From: Dioscorea cayenensis subsp. rotundata
Taxonomy: Eukaryota > Streptophyta > Magnoliopsida > Dioscoreales > Dioscoreaceae
NCBI RefSeq assembly: GCF_009730915.1
Contig: NC_052483.1
Span: 3,906,001 to 3,970,000, forward strand
Direction: 5' to 3'
Length of the DNA: 64,000 nucleotides
Below the pieces are notes generated by a model. That model did not search any database. It saw only the letters and a program-made list of their open reading frames with translations, and was not told where the DNA came from. Numbering within the stretch: position 1 is the stretch's first letter; every line of letters starts with the position of its first letter. Positions 48,701-59,283 of this stretch are shown one piece after another. Position numbers and translations under genes: made by a program.

Positions 48701-49429
48701 TCTGCCCCTGCTGAATCGCTTTCTGCTCTCCTTGATATTATCCCTGAGTGCTCCCATAATCAAGATGACACCCTCATTTGGGCACTTGAAAAAAGTGGCA
48801 ATTTCTCAGTCAAATCTTTTTATAAATTTCTCATTGATGGCGGGCTCCGCTGCCCACTTTACTCAAATTTTTGGAAAATTCGTTGCCCCAGTAAAATCAA
48901 TCTTTTCTGCTGGCTAGCTGGAGAGGACAAAATTCTCACTCTCACTAATCTTTTCAAGAAAGGTTTCAACTTTCAAAACTCCACTGATACTTGTATCCTC
49001 TGCCATAACGCCTCTGAAAACATTCAGCATCTTTTCCTCGACTGTCATTTTACTAAACAAATTTGGACTTTCTTTCTTCATGCCTTAGATTCAAATTCTC
49101 ACCCACTTTCATTACAGCTGTTGTGGTCCAAATGGCTACCCTCTATAGACTCTCAATACCGAATTCTCTGGGATCTTGTCTCCCGTGCTGTCCTTTGGAA
49201 TATCTGGATTGAAAGAAACACTCGTATCTTCCAATTAAATGCTTTGCCACACATTAATATTATCTTTAAAACTGCTAATATGCTTCTTTCCTGGTTTTCA
49301 ACAGCTGCTGATAGTCATCAACAATCACTCAATGAAGCTTCTCAGAAAATTAAGCACTCCCTCAGCTTCCTTAGCGCTAGAGACACTGATCCTGCTGGCG
49401 ATTCTGCTCTTGATATAGCTCAGGAGTAG
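45746..49429 (+). pseudogene. LINE ORF2: endonuclease and reverse transcriptase, few stops
   Basis: The frame begins MKILSWNVRGLGRPS at 45746 (EEP endonuclease), with IPWVICGDFNMMFSLEDKN near 46150 and SDHSPICLDF near 46420. The RT domain starts around PDKAPGPNGFPM (47100), with VADFRPISLINSTCKII, LRQGDPLSPLLFALAS (about 47670) and YADD at 47801-47812. A TAA at 47798-47800 sits directly before YADD. Other stops are TGA at 45897-45899, TGA near 45927 and TAG at 48581-48583, with a frame change near 48590. The zf-RVT block (CILCHNASENIQHLFLDCHF, about 48990-49050) and a short C-terminus to 49429 are clear. Long open stretches remain (46001-47800). Confidence 0.88.
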
Positions 49430-49635
49430 TTGCTCCTACTTCTGTCTAGACAGGCCTGAGTTGCCAGATGGTGCCTTCCGCCTCTCTAGACTTCTCTCTT
49501 GTTATTCTGCTTTTTGTATTTTCTGTTGTGCTTGTTGTACCCCCTCACTTCTGGTGAGAGGCTCTTGGTTATGTACTGTTTCTTTTCTTTTCAATAAATC
49601 TGTGGTTTATCCACATTTACTTCAAAAAAAAAAAA

Positions 49636-49984
49636 GGATATTTGGTAATTCTTAATTGATTAAGATATCACATATCTATCATCTAAAAATTTTCTTTTCA
49701 AAACTTCCTTCAGTCATTTTTATTTATTTATATTAACTAATTCACACAATCAATTAAATTGAATTGGTAATCTAACATTTATAAAAAATTATATTAATTT
49801 TTTAAAATTACTCTTATTTAAAATACGATTTAATAACATGCATATTTGAATATAATTTATTGAAAGTTGTAAAACTATATGAAAAATAAATTTGAAAAAA
49901 AAATATTTAATGGCTCATAAATTTTTAAAATAGATAACTAAATAATACCAAAGTAAAACTCTAACATGGAACAAGTAAAAAAAT
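49636..49984. other. Short AT-rich gap between two LINE sequences
   Basis: A+T-rich DNA downstream of the LINE poly(A) tail. No gene or repeat structure was seen. Confidence 0.5.
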
Positions 49985-51030
49985 TGGAGGGAATATTTTG
50001 GATTGACATTTGATACCAAAGTAAAGCATTTCATCTGGTTATGCATCAAGGGTCGTCTGTCTACTTTTGCCTTCCTTAATCAACTAAATATTGGTCCGGA
50101 TCGCCCCTGCATATTCTGTGGTCTTCACCGTGAAACCATCAATCACCTATTTAACGACTATTCTAGTGCTCAATTCATTTGGAATCAAATCATGATCAAA
50201 ACTAACCAGACCTTCAATTTCCTGGACGATTTCCAAGCAGGCGAGTGGATCTTAACCTATCATACCTCTCCTAACATTCTTGCACTCATCACTGCTGGCG
50301 CTTGGTTTATCTGGATTTGCAGGTGTAATTATGTTTTTAAGCATGAGAGACCGAATCTTGTTATTCCTGTGATCAAGGCCATTGCTCATACCAGAGAATT
50401 TGCATATGGATCCTACGTCTCCATTGGAAGAAAGTTCATCCAGTTTAACTTCTCCCTCGCACTGGGACGGCCCTTTCCTCTTCACTCACAGCTGGCATCA
50501 ACCACGATCATCGGGTAAGGTCCGGTGGCTTTTTTTATCTCCGATGCTCATTCTTGTATTTCTCTGCGAGGATGCGTGTCGCGACCTTTTGTTGGATACC
50601 TCTTGCGACGAGATATTCGCCATTGAGGTTGCTCTTTCGACTGCCCTTGAGCACTGCTTCAATGTCAAAAGAATCTTCTGTTCCCATCGTGGCGTTCTGG
50701 ACTTCCTTCATCGCCCTGACTCCACACTCTCTTGGAGATATCAGCTACAAATCAGCAACCTTATGTTCCTTTTGGATTCCAGCTTGCATCCAACCATCGA
50801 TTGTTTACCTCTTCTCTGGCTTAAACCGGCTTCCGATCTCGCTTCTCTGGGATTTCGTCATCAGCACCTGCATCTTTTCCTCTCTGGACGAGACCTCCCT
50901 CGTTGGATCATGCGATCTTTCCTTTCTCATGGATTTTCCTTCTTGTAACTTTTACTTTTCTTAGTTGTTGTTGTTCTTCCTCTTTTTGTAGTGTTTTCAG
51001 CTTCTGTATTTGCTTCTAATAAATTTAGCT
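49985..51030 (+). mobile_element. 5'-truncated LINE 3' end (zf-RVT + RNase H)
   Basis: Coding similarity begins abruptly near 49999 with FDTKVKHFIWLCIKGRLST and continues through the zf-RVT motif CIFCGLHRETINHLF. An RNase H-like tail in a shifted frame follows (FAIEVALSTALEHCFNVKRI, then LHLFLSGRDLPRWIMRSF), ending near 50946. It matches the 3' end of the LINE at 9508-10400, so it belongs to that lineage. A TAA at 50516-50518 and frame changes break it. A poly(A) tail is not obvious, so the right border is approximate. Confidence 0.8.
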
Positions 51031-51882
51031 TCTCGGTTGAGAAGTTCTTCCACTTCATCCTCTCATTGGTTTTGTGGCCCATGGACTAAGCCCATCTTTT
51101 TGTCGTGTTTATCCATAAATTCTTGTGCTTTGGGGTTTTGGAGGAACTGTATGGGTTTGTGTCTGTATTTGGTTAGGTTACCAGTGTATTTGTTAACCTT
51201 TCACCTTTTTCTACCTAACAGTGCAGCTTGAGCCTAAAGTTTTAGGGATGTAATTCTCCAAACCTATTTATATAATCAGCCATATCTTATTAGGTTTCGT
51301 GCCATTTAGAGTAGACACTAGGGGTGGACTTTTGATTATTTGTGTTGTATAACAAGAATTGAACATTAGGGAAGCCATCTGATGTCTATGGGCTTGTCAA
51401 CTTAAGATTGGGGGAGCAAATAATGGAGGATTTATAAAGTTTAATGCAATGCTTTAAAGGATATATAGGTGTTTATAGAGTTTTGAGAGATATTAGCTAA
51501 AAAATAACTTATTATTTGTTGATTTTACTTTTAGAATTTCAAATTGTGCCTACACAATATTTTTTTGATTTCAGTAAAGTTTCATCACTTGACTCACATG
51601 CAACTTGATCTATCAGAGGAATTTTGTACAGAATTCTTCACCGTCCAAATAGCCAAGTTAAGGAGAAGGGAAGAATTAAAATGGCCCTTGATGTGGTATA
51701 TTAATTTTTTTTCATAATTTCTTGTTTGGAAGTCTTGTGTGAATAGATCTTTGATGTGTTGTCCCATGGGCCAAGGGCATGAACTGTTTGCACACAAGCA
51801 GACCAACAATTGTCCATCGTGATCTAAAAAACCAAATCTATAGGTTGACAAGAACTGGACTGTGAGGGTTTTTTATTGGTCA
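51031..51882. other. Intergenic stretch, no gene seen
   Basis: Mixed sequence between the truncated LINE and the MITE. Short frames only. The first 200 bases may still be LINE 3' UTR. Confidence 0.5.
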
Positions 51883-52199
51883 AAATATCAAAATGGTCCC
51901 TCTATTTTGTGTTTTCCACCCTTTTAGTCCCTCTAATATAAAATCTGCCTTTTTGGTCCTCGTATATTCACATTTTTGTCTTTTTGGTCCTCTAACTGAC
52001 AGATATGCCCGTTTGGTCCTTCCAGTTGATGAATTAGAGGGACCAAAAAGGATGAAAATATGTAAATAAGAGGGCCAAAATGGCAGATTTTAGAACTAAA
52101 GGATGAAAATGTGCAAATACAAAGACCAAAAGGGTGGATTTTATATTAGAGGGACTAAAAGGGCAGAAAATAAAAAATAGAGGGACCATTTTGATATTT
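51883..52199. mobile_element. MITE-like foldback element
   Basis: A 317 bp element whose ends are inverted: AAATATCAAAATGGTCCCTC at the left and its complement at the right, extending about 60 bp on each side through TAGTCCCTCTAATATAAAAT. The inner part is also partly self-complementary (TTTTGGTCCTC against GAGGACCAAAA-like words). No protein is encoded. A target duplication was not clear. The repeated GGTCCCTC words resemble those in the Mutator-like termini at 14883-16104 but the ends differ. Confidence 0.75.
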
Positions 52200-53361
52200 A
52201 TACCTTTTTTATTCTTGGTAACCTCAAATACATGGAAATGTTTTAAAACTTGTTCTACTTTTAATATCAACTCCTTGGATTCGTGTAGGATGTTTGTTTA
52301 TTGTGTCATCTTAGATTGATTGCTGGTAATGTTTTCAGGCTATAAAAAGTGGACTTGGTGGGATTTTGGTGAAATCATAGTAAGGAAAACTATTGTTTAT
52401 GTGGAAAATTTGGAACGATTCTACCTTTCTATTATAGTGGCAGAATGAGAGGTAGAGTTTGACTGCTTTGGCATCCCAATATCTGGGATGCATTGAAGTC
52501 CTGGAATTTGTACAGTTATTAACTTGTTTTGGAAGACATTATTTGTATAGTCCATACTTGCAGAAAATATTATGCTCAGACCAACAATTCTTGCATCACT
52601 CAGTCTATGAACATGATTATATTAAATATTAATCATTTGGGTTACATCGCTCATTTAGTTGTTTTAGGTGCTCATTATCTGTTGACCTGTATGTTACTAT
52701 GAATGGGGTTTTTTCCTTCAAATATGTGCGTCTTTCCAGCCTGATTAGATGTCAGTGCGACCTATATTAGATGCAAGTTTACGTGAAATTTTTTAATCAT
52801 TGTCATACCTCTTGGGCCAAAATGAGTCTTGCTTTGTTTCAAAATGTATTTAAATGTGTTGCTATCTGCATAAGCTTGAATAATTACACTATAGGATATC
52901 CTTATCCTTCTCATTCTAAAACTTAGTTTTTCAAATGTTTATGTGTATATGCATGTTTTCTTTGTGGTTTTTTTGTTAGTGTTGTAATTATGTCTGCATT
53001 CATGATTGTGCTAATTTATTGGATATGGTCCTAGTTAGAGCTAAGTGGCCCTTCTAAATTATGAGTATCACCCTGTCCTATGAAAACTGGTCAAAATATT
53101 GGCCAAGTTCAAGTTGTACCTTTTGGCCCTAGCATCATCCTTGGTTTTCCTTTATGCAGTGTGATCTATCAGGATGCCAATAGACATAATCTAATGTCAC
53201 ATACAGGCATCCATTCCAAACAAATTTATTTACGTATGTTGGGGAAGGTGACATCTTTAAATGTTGGAATATAATAATAAATGGATATCATCCTTAATTT
53301 TCTTGATCAACTGTTACTCTATTAGTTCGCATCGATAGCATTCTGATATCAGTGTATTGGA
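52200..53361. other. Duplicated non-coding DNA upstream of kinase exons, copy B
   Basis: No gene was recognised. From 52271 it aligns with 35035-36239; probably old kinase intron sequence. Confidence 0.6.
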
Positions 53362-54254
53362 AGTCTATGATTTTGGTCTCTCATGGTTGAATCACAACAC
53401 ATTTTTATCATCAAAGTCAACCGCCGGAATGGTGGGATCTAGTCTTTGCTCTACTACATTTTGGAAATTATTATTTCTAGTCTGTCAAACCTTTCTCATT
53501 TAACTCTCTTAATCTCTGTCCTTATTTTGTTTCCGCTTGAATGGATGGCTCCAGAAGTGAGTTTGCTACATTAAAACCCTCTTTGTTTTTTTGTTGACAA
53601 GAGAGCTGTCACAATAGCTAATAAGACGGGAACAACACAGCTTGAGAAAATAGAAGTAAACTAACAGAGCACGAACAAGTTAAACAAAGCATATGATAAA
53701 TTAAAAATGAATTATCTATAGTTTACTTCTGTTATATTATCAATGATATACCTATGGTTATCTATAGTTACACTTAACCATATTATTTCCTTGACATTTG
53801 GCATTCATTGACATGCTTGTTAGTTGAGCAGTTCTCGTGATAACCTCCCATCCTAGGTGTGATGTGTACAGTTTTGGAGTGATATTATGTGAACTAGCAA
53901 CTCTGAGGATGCCTTGGTCTGGTATGAACCTAATGCAGGTGGTGGTTGCTGTTGGCTTCTAGGATTACTGTCTAGAGATTCCAAAAGAGAATGATCCCCT
54001 TGTGGCCAAAATAATCTGGTAGTGCTGGCAAAAGTAAGCACACATATAGATAGGTATTGTAGAATTGTGCTAACTCTGTTTTGTTCTTGACCTTTGTTTT
54101 TTGTGAAATGACATGCAGAGATCCAAACTTGCAGCCTTCCTTTGCGGATCTCACAATAGCTCTCAAGTCTTTACAACAGCTTGTTCTTCTTGCTTATCAG
54201 GATGAGCAAAACCCACCTTTGGCACAAGAAATACCAGTAAACACAACGCCTTGA
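53362..54254 (+). pseudogene. Raf-like MAPKKK kinase 3' fragment, copy B
   Basis: Paralogue of 36240-37277. It keeps the DFG exon (VYDFGLSW), EWMAPE near 53540 (the rest of the APE exon is lost), a C-lobe exon (about 53857-54030, [19 protein letters not shown] allowing for one changed codon) and a last exon ending NPPLAQEIPVNTTP at 54254. The last exon is open here (LKSLQQLVLLAYQDEQNPP), whereas copy A has two stops. The C-lobe exon has an in-frame TAG in GF*DYC and a TAG in the KIIW*CWQ segment. It is therefore also dead, but with different lesions from copy A. Confidence 0.78.
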
Positions 54255-54475
54255 ACATACCAAATGGTAAATAAGCTAACAGTGTCCATCTATTTATTAC
54301 TTTTTGTAGTGCGTAGTAGTGCCCTTAAATTAGGAGATGTGAAGTGAAATGCTAGTTTAGTTTGGTTTTTGGGCAAGAACAAAAAGTAATGCCCACTTGG
54401 CATATGTTTATGTTTTCCTTGTGGAGACGGTACATGAATGCTCTTTATGTCTATACAGTATATACTAGTACTCAC

Positions 54476-56148
54476 TGTTGGGATCTTATCACTCTAACAA
54501 GAGAATTATTATGGGAAAAATACATGCCAAAAAGTAGTGGATAACAAAATTTTAACAGCAAGTAAACATGATAAAAATCCTAATGCATGCCAGAACTAGG
54601 ATTAAATTCTAAATAAATAGATAATTAAAAGTTATGCTTTTCTTTTGATGACGATTTTGAACGCACCCTTGTTTCCCCAAAATCGAAAGGGACTGCGAAT
54701 CGCGACTCCCCTCTACTATCACGTACACACGAATGCCTCTGCGAATCAAGCAGGTATGCTAGTACCTCAAGAAACAACACTTGTTTCTTGGTTTGAATAG
54801 CAAGCACCCGAGATTCAAGGGAGAAGGGGCTGTAGGCGTGGTTGGTTCCGGCGGCGGGATCTGACGATGGCGGCCAAGGGAGAAGAGTGAGTGGCGGCTA
54901 GAGTTTCTTAAGAGACAATCTCTCAATCACTCTATCTTTTTCTCTCTCTCTTCTTCATATTAGGGTTAGACCATTTATTTATATTGGAAACCCAAAACCC
55001 TAATTTATGAAAAAACCATTCACTCCTAATCAAATTAGGAATATCTTCTTTACTTGATTAATTAAACTATTTTAATTAACCAAATCGATTAGATTGGATC
55101 AACACTTAATAAGACTCAACCCGAATAAGCTATTCACTCCACCTAATTTAGGTTTTTCACCAAAACCCTAAATAGGTGGTCCAATAAGTAACAAATTCTA
55201 AACCTTGATCCTGGCATTCTTAGTGTACGATCCTGTGAGCCCATTTAACATTGGCAATGAGCTTAAATAATTTTAATGCTCATAAATTATAATTATTCTC
55301 TAGCAAGATAATACGAATACTCAATATTAAATGAAGGTCAATTTTGAGAATTAACGGAACCTATCGCAACCTCATACTATCCTTTGCCATTGAATATCAT
55401 AATTAGCATAAGGCATGGAGCGAATCATCCTTATTTTAATGCTAATTAATTTTTTGATCTCTTAGTGAACTGACTAGGTCAAGTAAATGATAACTCTTAT
55501 TATTTCCCTTGGGCGTGGCCACGCATTACTCAGTCTCACTAATCAAGTGGCCGGTGATATTCACTCTCTCTATAGAGGGGGACAATCCCTTCACTTCACT
55601 CATGTCTCTCAGCATAAACCGTGACATGCCCAAAAATACCCCTACTTGCCACTCAGTTACGAATGACGTTAGGCATTAGTTAAAGCATGTAAGGATTCAT
55701 ATGAGATCTATAGTGATTTCAGGTCGAAGGATTCGAGTACAAGAATTGCTTGAGAAAAACACTTATGACTTTACAACCATGTAGTGTTCTCAAAAGCAAA
55801 TCGATCCAGGTACATTGTTCCCTAACATGTATCTATGTCCTTTGATTGATATCCCATATCCTATGACCCGTAAAACAAGACCATCTCACGAAAGGCATAC
55901 TAATCTTAATTTATTTTCATTCCCATGAAAATAATCTACTAGGGACATTTAGAATATTGTTCTAGTTTATGCTTCAAGGTTTTACTATCCAAATCACGCA
56001 TTTAATAACTTGAGCATAACCAATATTCAAAGATATTTTATCTTATTAACTATGCACAGAAATAATAATAGATAAAACGATGCCTCATAATAATTATCCA
56101 AATAATAAGAGTTCATACAATGTATTGGGGCTAGGCCTTACACTAACA
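54476..56148. mobile_element. Solo LTR with 5 bp target duplication
   Basis: 1673 bp starting TGTTGGGATC and ending CACTAACA, flanked by direct CTCAC repeats at 54471-54475 and 56149-56153. Copy A of the duplication lacks it between the equivalent positions (near 37480-37495), confirming an insertion. No internal region remains, as expected after LTR-LTR recombination. Family unknown; the length suits larger LTR elements. Confidence 0.88.
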
Positions 56149-56153
56149 CTCAC

Positions 56154-57260
56154 AAGTCCCAAGAACTTGCAGTGGCTTGTAAATGGAGTTTCTTAGGGTG
56201 TTTTCTTTGCTTTGTGCCCAATTGAAAAACTAGGGATGTCATATAGACGAAAATGGGAAGATCTTATGGCTGATTGTGAAGAAAGGGTGCAGCGCTGGAT
56301 TGATTGTAATTAAATTGTGTAAATAATAGTGATGGTACTTTGAGTTATTGAAGAATGTGGTCTTAGGAATCATCAAGAACTAGATTCCATTTCCTGATTG
56401 AATGAATGAATGAAGGAAATGAATAGAATATGACATTGTTATATAGGTGCATGCAGTATTGTTGCTGGAATTAAATTTATATATATAACAGTGAATCTTC
56501 GTGCTATGCCATTTGATTTGTGAATATTTTCATCTGAAAATGATTTCTATTAAGCTCCATGCAAACTCATGTATTGCATATTCTGTTTTCATCATTGTGT
56601 TTTGTTAAAATGTTTGTACCTTAAGCACTTAAGGAAAATATAAAAAAATTGCCAAGCAATGGAAAAGGTCTTGTAAAGTAATCATCTATCAAAAAAAAAA
56701 AAGGATAGGGTTACAAATGAAAAACATCAAGCAAATGGCTAAATAAAGATTTGGAGAATAGGGGTGACATTCAACCACAGGGAGCTTTTTGGTTATGTAA
56801 CTAAATAAATCATTCTTTAATGATCAGACAAGAAGTGATGGATTTTGTTCGAGAAAAACTACTCAATGTGTACAATCATAATATATATAATAAATATTGA
56901 TGATTCTGACATAATCTTTTAGATGTCCAAATTTCACCTTCTCTACAGATGATCTTTTGATTGTTCACTTAGATCAAAGTTATGCCTTACCAAACTTCTC
57001 CCATCTTATTCCCTTATTTGAATACAATTTGAGAAATTGTTAAAGCTCTTTGATTAGCAACATTGTGAAATCAAAGCTTTGATTGATCATTAAGTTGTTG
57101 GATCATCTAAGAGGTTGATGAATAGAATCTTGTTATCCTCAGGTTGTTGAATACTTGCTATCCTTAAGGAAACTCCATGCATGTCATTTCCACTGCTGAG
57201 CTAGCAACACATTTACCAACACCTAAAAAAAACATAACATAGAAAAAATAATATTTCATA
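56154..57260. other. Duplicated spacer, copy B, no gene seen
   Basis: Aligns with about 37485-38505 of copy A. Contains no protein-like frame. Confidence 0.6.
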
Positions 57261-57268
57261 ACACCCTT

Positions 57269-57496
57269 TTGTTTGCTAAGATGAGCGGCCTAGCCGCTAA
57301 TAAAGGCAGGGGCATGCACAAGTCTTGACGGAACAAGTGGGAACGGGGCTCGCGCACACATGGGCTCTGGGACCACCCGCACACAATCACTACTCACACT
57401 CCTAGAAATGTACCCTCACCCAAGATTTAAACTCTCACCACTTGTGAAGGGATTCTTTTGGGGACCCGGCTACCAATAGACCACTTGATTGTTGGT
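57269..57496 (-). mobile_element. tRNA-derived SINE
   Basis: About 228 bp present only in copy B, between ACACCCTT (57261-57268) and AACCCTT (57497-57503), which look like an imperfect target duplication. Copy A reads straight through (ACACCCTTATTAGAAATG). On the minus strand the head GTGGTCTATTGGTAGCCGG resembles a pol III box A and GAGTTTAAATCTTGG a box B, as in tRNA-derived plant SINEs. It ends in a short A-rich tail (AAACAAAA). No coding sequence is present. Confidence 0.65.
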
Positions 57497-57503
57497 AACC
57501 CTT

Positions 57504-58169
57504 GTTAGAAATGTGTCATGAATATCTAGACAAAATAATTCAACCCTAAATAGATAAAACAACACAAAATTGTGACAGAAACATCACCTTATTATCAATA
57601 ATTGTTGTAACAAAAGACCCGATGCTTCTTGAGTGTTGCAATGTTAAACTTTTGATCCTCCAACAAGTTTGCCTTGTGTTGATGAGTAGGTTCTTACTAT
57701 CACACCGAATACCCGATGCTTTTTCAGTGTTGTGCTGTTAAACTTTTTATCCTCCAATAAGTTTGCCTTGGCTTGATGAGTAGATTCTTACTATCATACC
57801 AAATATATTAGGAAACTCCACGCATCTTGATCGCAATGAAAACTCTTTTCTGTAGTGCCAAAGCCTCACTTTCCATATAAAGCTTCACTAGCAGTAATAA
57901 ACACATCTACCGACATCTGTTTTTGGCTTTGTTTTCCACTTTAACCTGCCAAAACAAAGAGAGAGAGAAAGAGTCCACTTTAACCTGCCAAAACAAAGAT
58001 AGAGAGAGAGAGAGAGTCACAACATTAGCACCAAATACAAAGTCAGGTTTGAAGGCCACTCGTTTTAGACCATTCTGCACATTAACAAAACTAAGGCTTT
58101 CAAAGTTGGACAAAGTTCACAAGTAATCCTTAGCAATATGTAAGTGAAAATAACAAATAGACAACATTT

Positions 58170-58205
<36 letters not shown>

Positions 58206-59283
58206 TGCGTCCAAATAAATCCAACTTGTTAACAAAGCACAACTTACTTGAAAATACAATTTGAACAAAAGATGCAACCCGACAATTCATGTCTTCAATT
58301 GATCAACTTTCAAGCCAGACTTAGAAAATACATAAGATAATGATGATATACAGACCTCAAACTTGGAAACCAAATAATAATATGTCTTCACATTGGCATA
58401 AATAAGAAAGCAATCAAAGCATTTAGATTTGAGAAGAAAACCCAGAAACAATACAAGCAATCCAGAGCATAATTGACCAGTTAATTTGCTATATTATTGA
58501 TTAACTACAAATAGAATTTGTAGTTCTGAGAAGCTTTTGGAGATGCAAAACCCAGGAAATTAAAGACCTGTCAAAGAGATGGCATGATTTCTCAATGTTA
58601 TAAGTTGCACATATTGAATTCAAAAACAAAAAAGAAAAGAGGACATTTTCTCCAAATTAATGTTGATCTTACTTGGTTTGAGCATAACATGATCTCTAAC
58701 CTGCGCAAACAAAAACAGAGAAAACTCAAAGGCCTATCTTTCACTTCAACTAATCGTTCATGCATTGGGTCCACTCTCCTGCAAACACAAGAATATTCAG
58801 CAAATTAATCATTCTCAAACTAATCATTCTTAATAAGTTAAAGTTCCTAGTTTTAATTATATACTTGTACATATACTTCCATGCTTCCAACATTGTCTAT
58901 ACGTTTAATAATAATAATAATCCAACTATTATTGGTGTTATAATGGGTGCATATTGATAAACTATATATAAACTAACATTCAAACATGATAATAAGGTAG
59001 GGAAAGAGGCATACATATGCCCGATTAATAAATGGCCCTTCCAATGCGATCTTATAGAGTTAATTATGCATATTTAATGAATTTTAAAGCTCCATATATA
59101 TGTATATATTAAAAGAACAAAGAATGAAAAGTAAAAAAGAATTCTATAATTTAAAAAAAATCCTTATGTTATAGCGATTGATTAATGAATAGAAAATTAT
59201 ATTAATAACTTGTTTTAACAATCATGAATCCACAGTACATGTGAAGAAGTTGGAAATAATAAAAGAAAAGCATGAAACTTACC
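57504..59283. other. Duplicated spacer before CNL-B; possible 3' UTR exons
   Basis: Aligns with about 38512-40791. It contains a 94 bp tandem duplication starting ACCCGATGCTT (57617 and 57711), a 43 bp duplication of CCACTTTAACCTGCCAAAAC (57937 and 57977) and (TA)n at about 58174-58203. On the minus strand TGTGTTTGCAG (near 58790) is an acceptor-like site conserved with copy A. No protein gene was seen. Confidence 0.55.

Larger units (their letters stand above)
44650..49635 (+). mobile_element. L1-type LINE, near full length, poly(A) tailed, no RNase H seen
   Basis: A plus-strand LINE with ORF1 (44824-45729), ORF2 (45746-49429), a 3' UTR of about 200 bp with an AATAAA at about 49592, and a poly(A) of twelve at 49624-49635. 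The 5' end is not exactly defined; the GC-richer sequence begins near 44630. ORF2 ends after the zf-RVT region without the RNase H tail seen in the other LINEs here, so it is a different lineage. Few disruptions suggest a younger insertion than the LINE at 9356-14080. I could not fix the target duplication. Confidence 0.88.
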
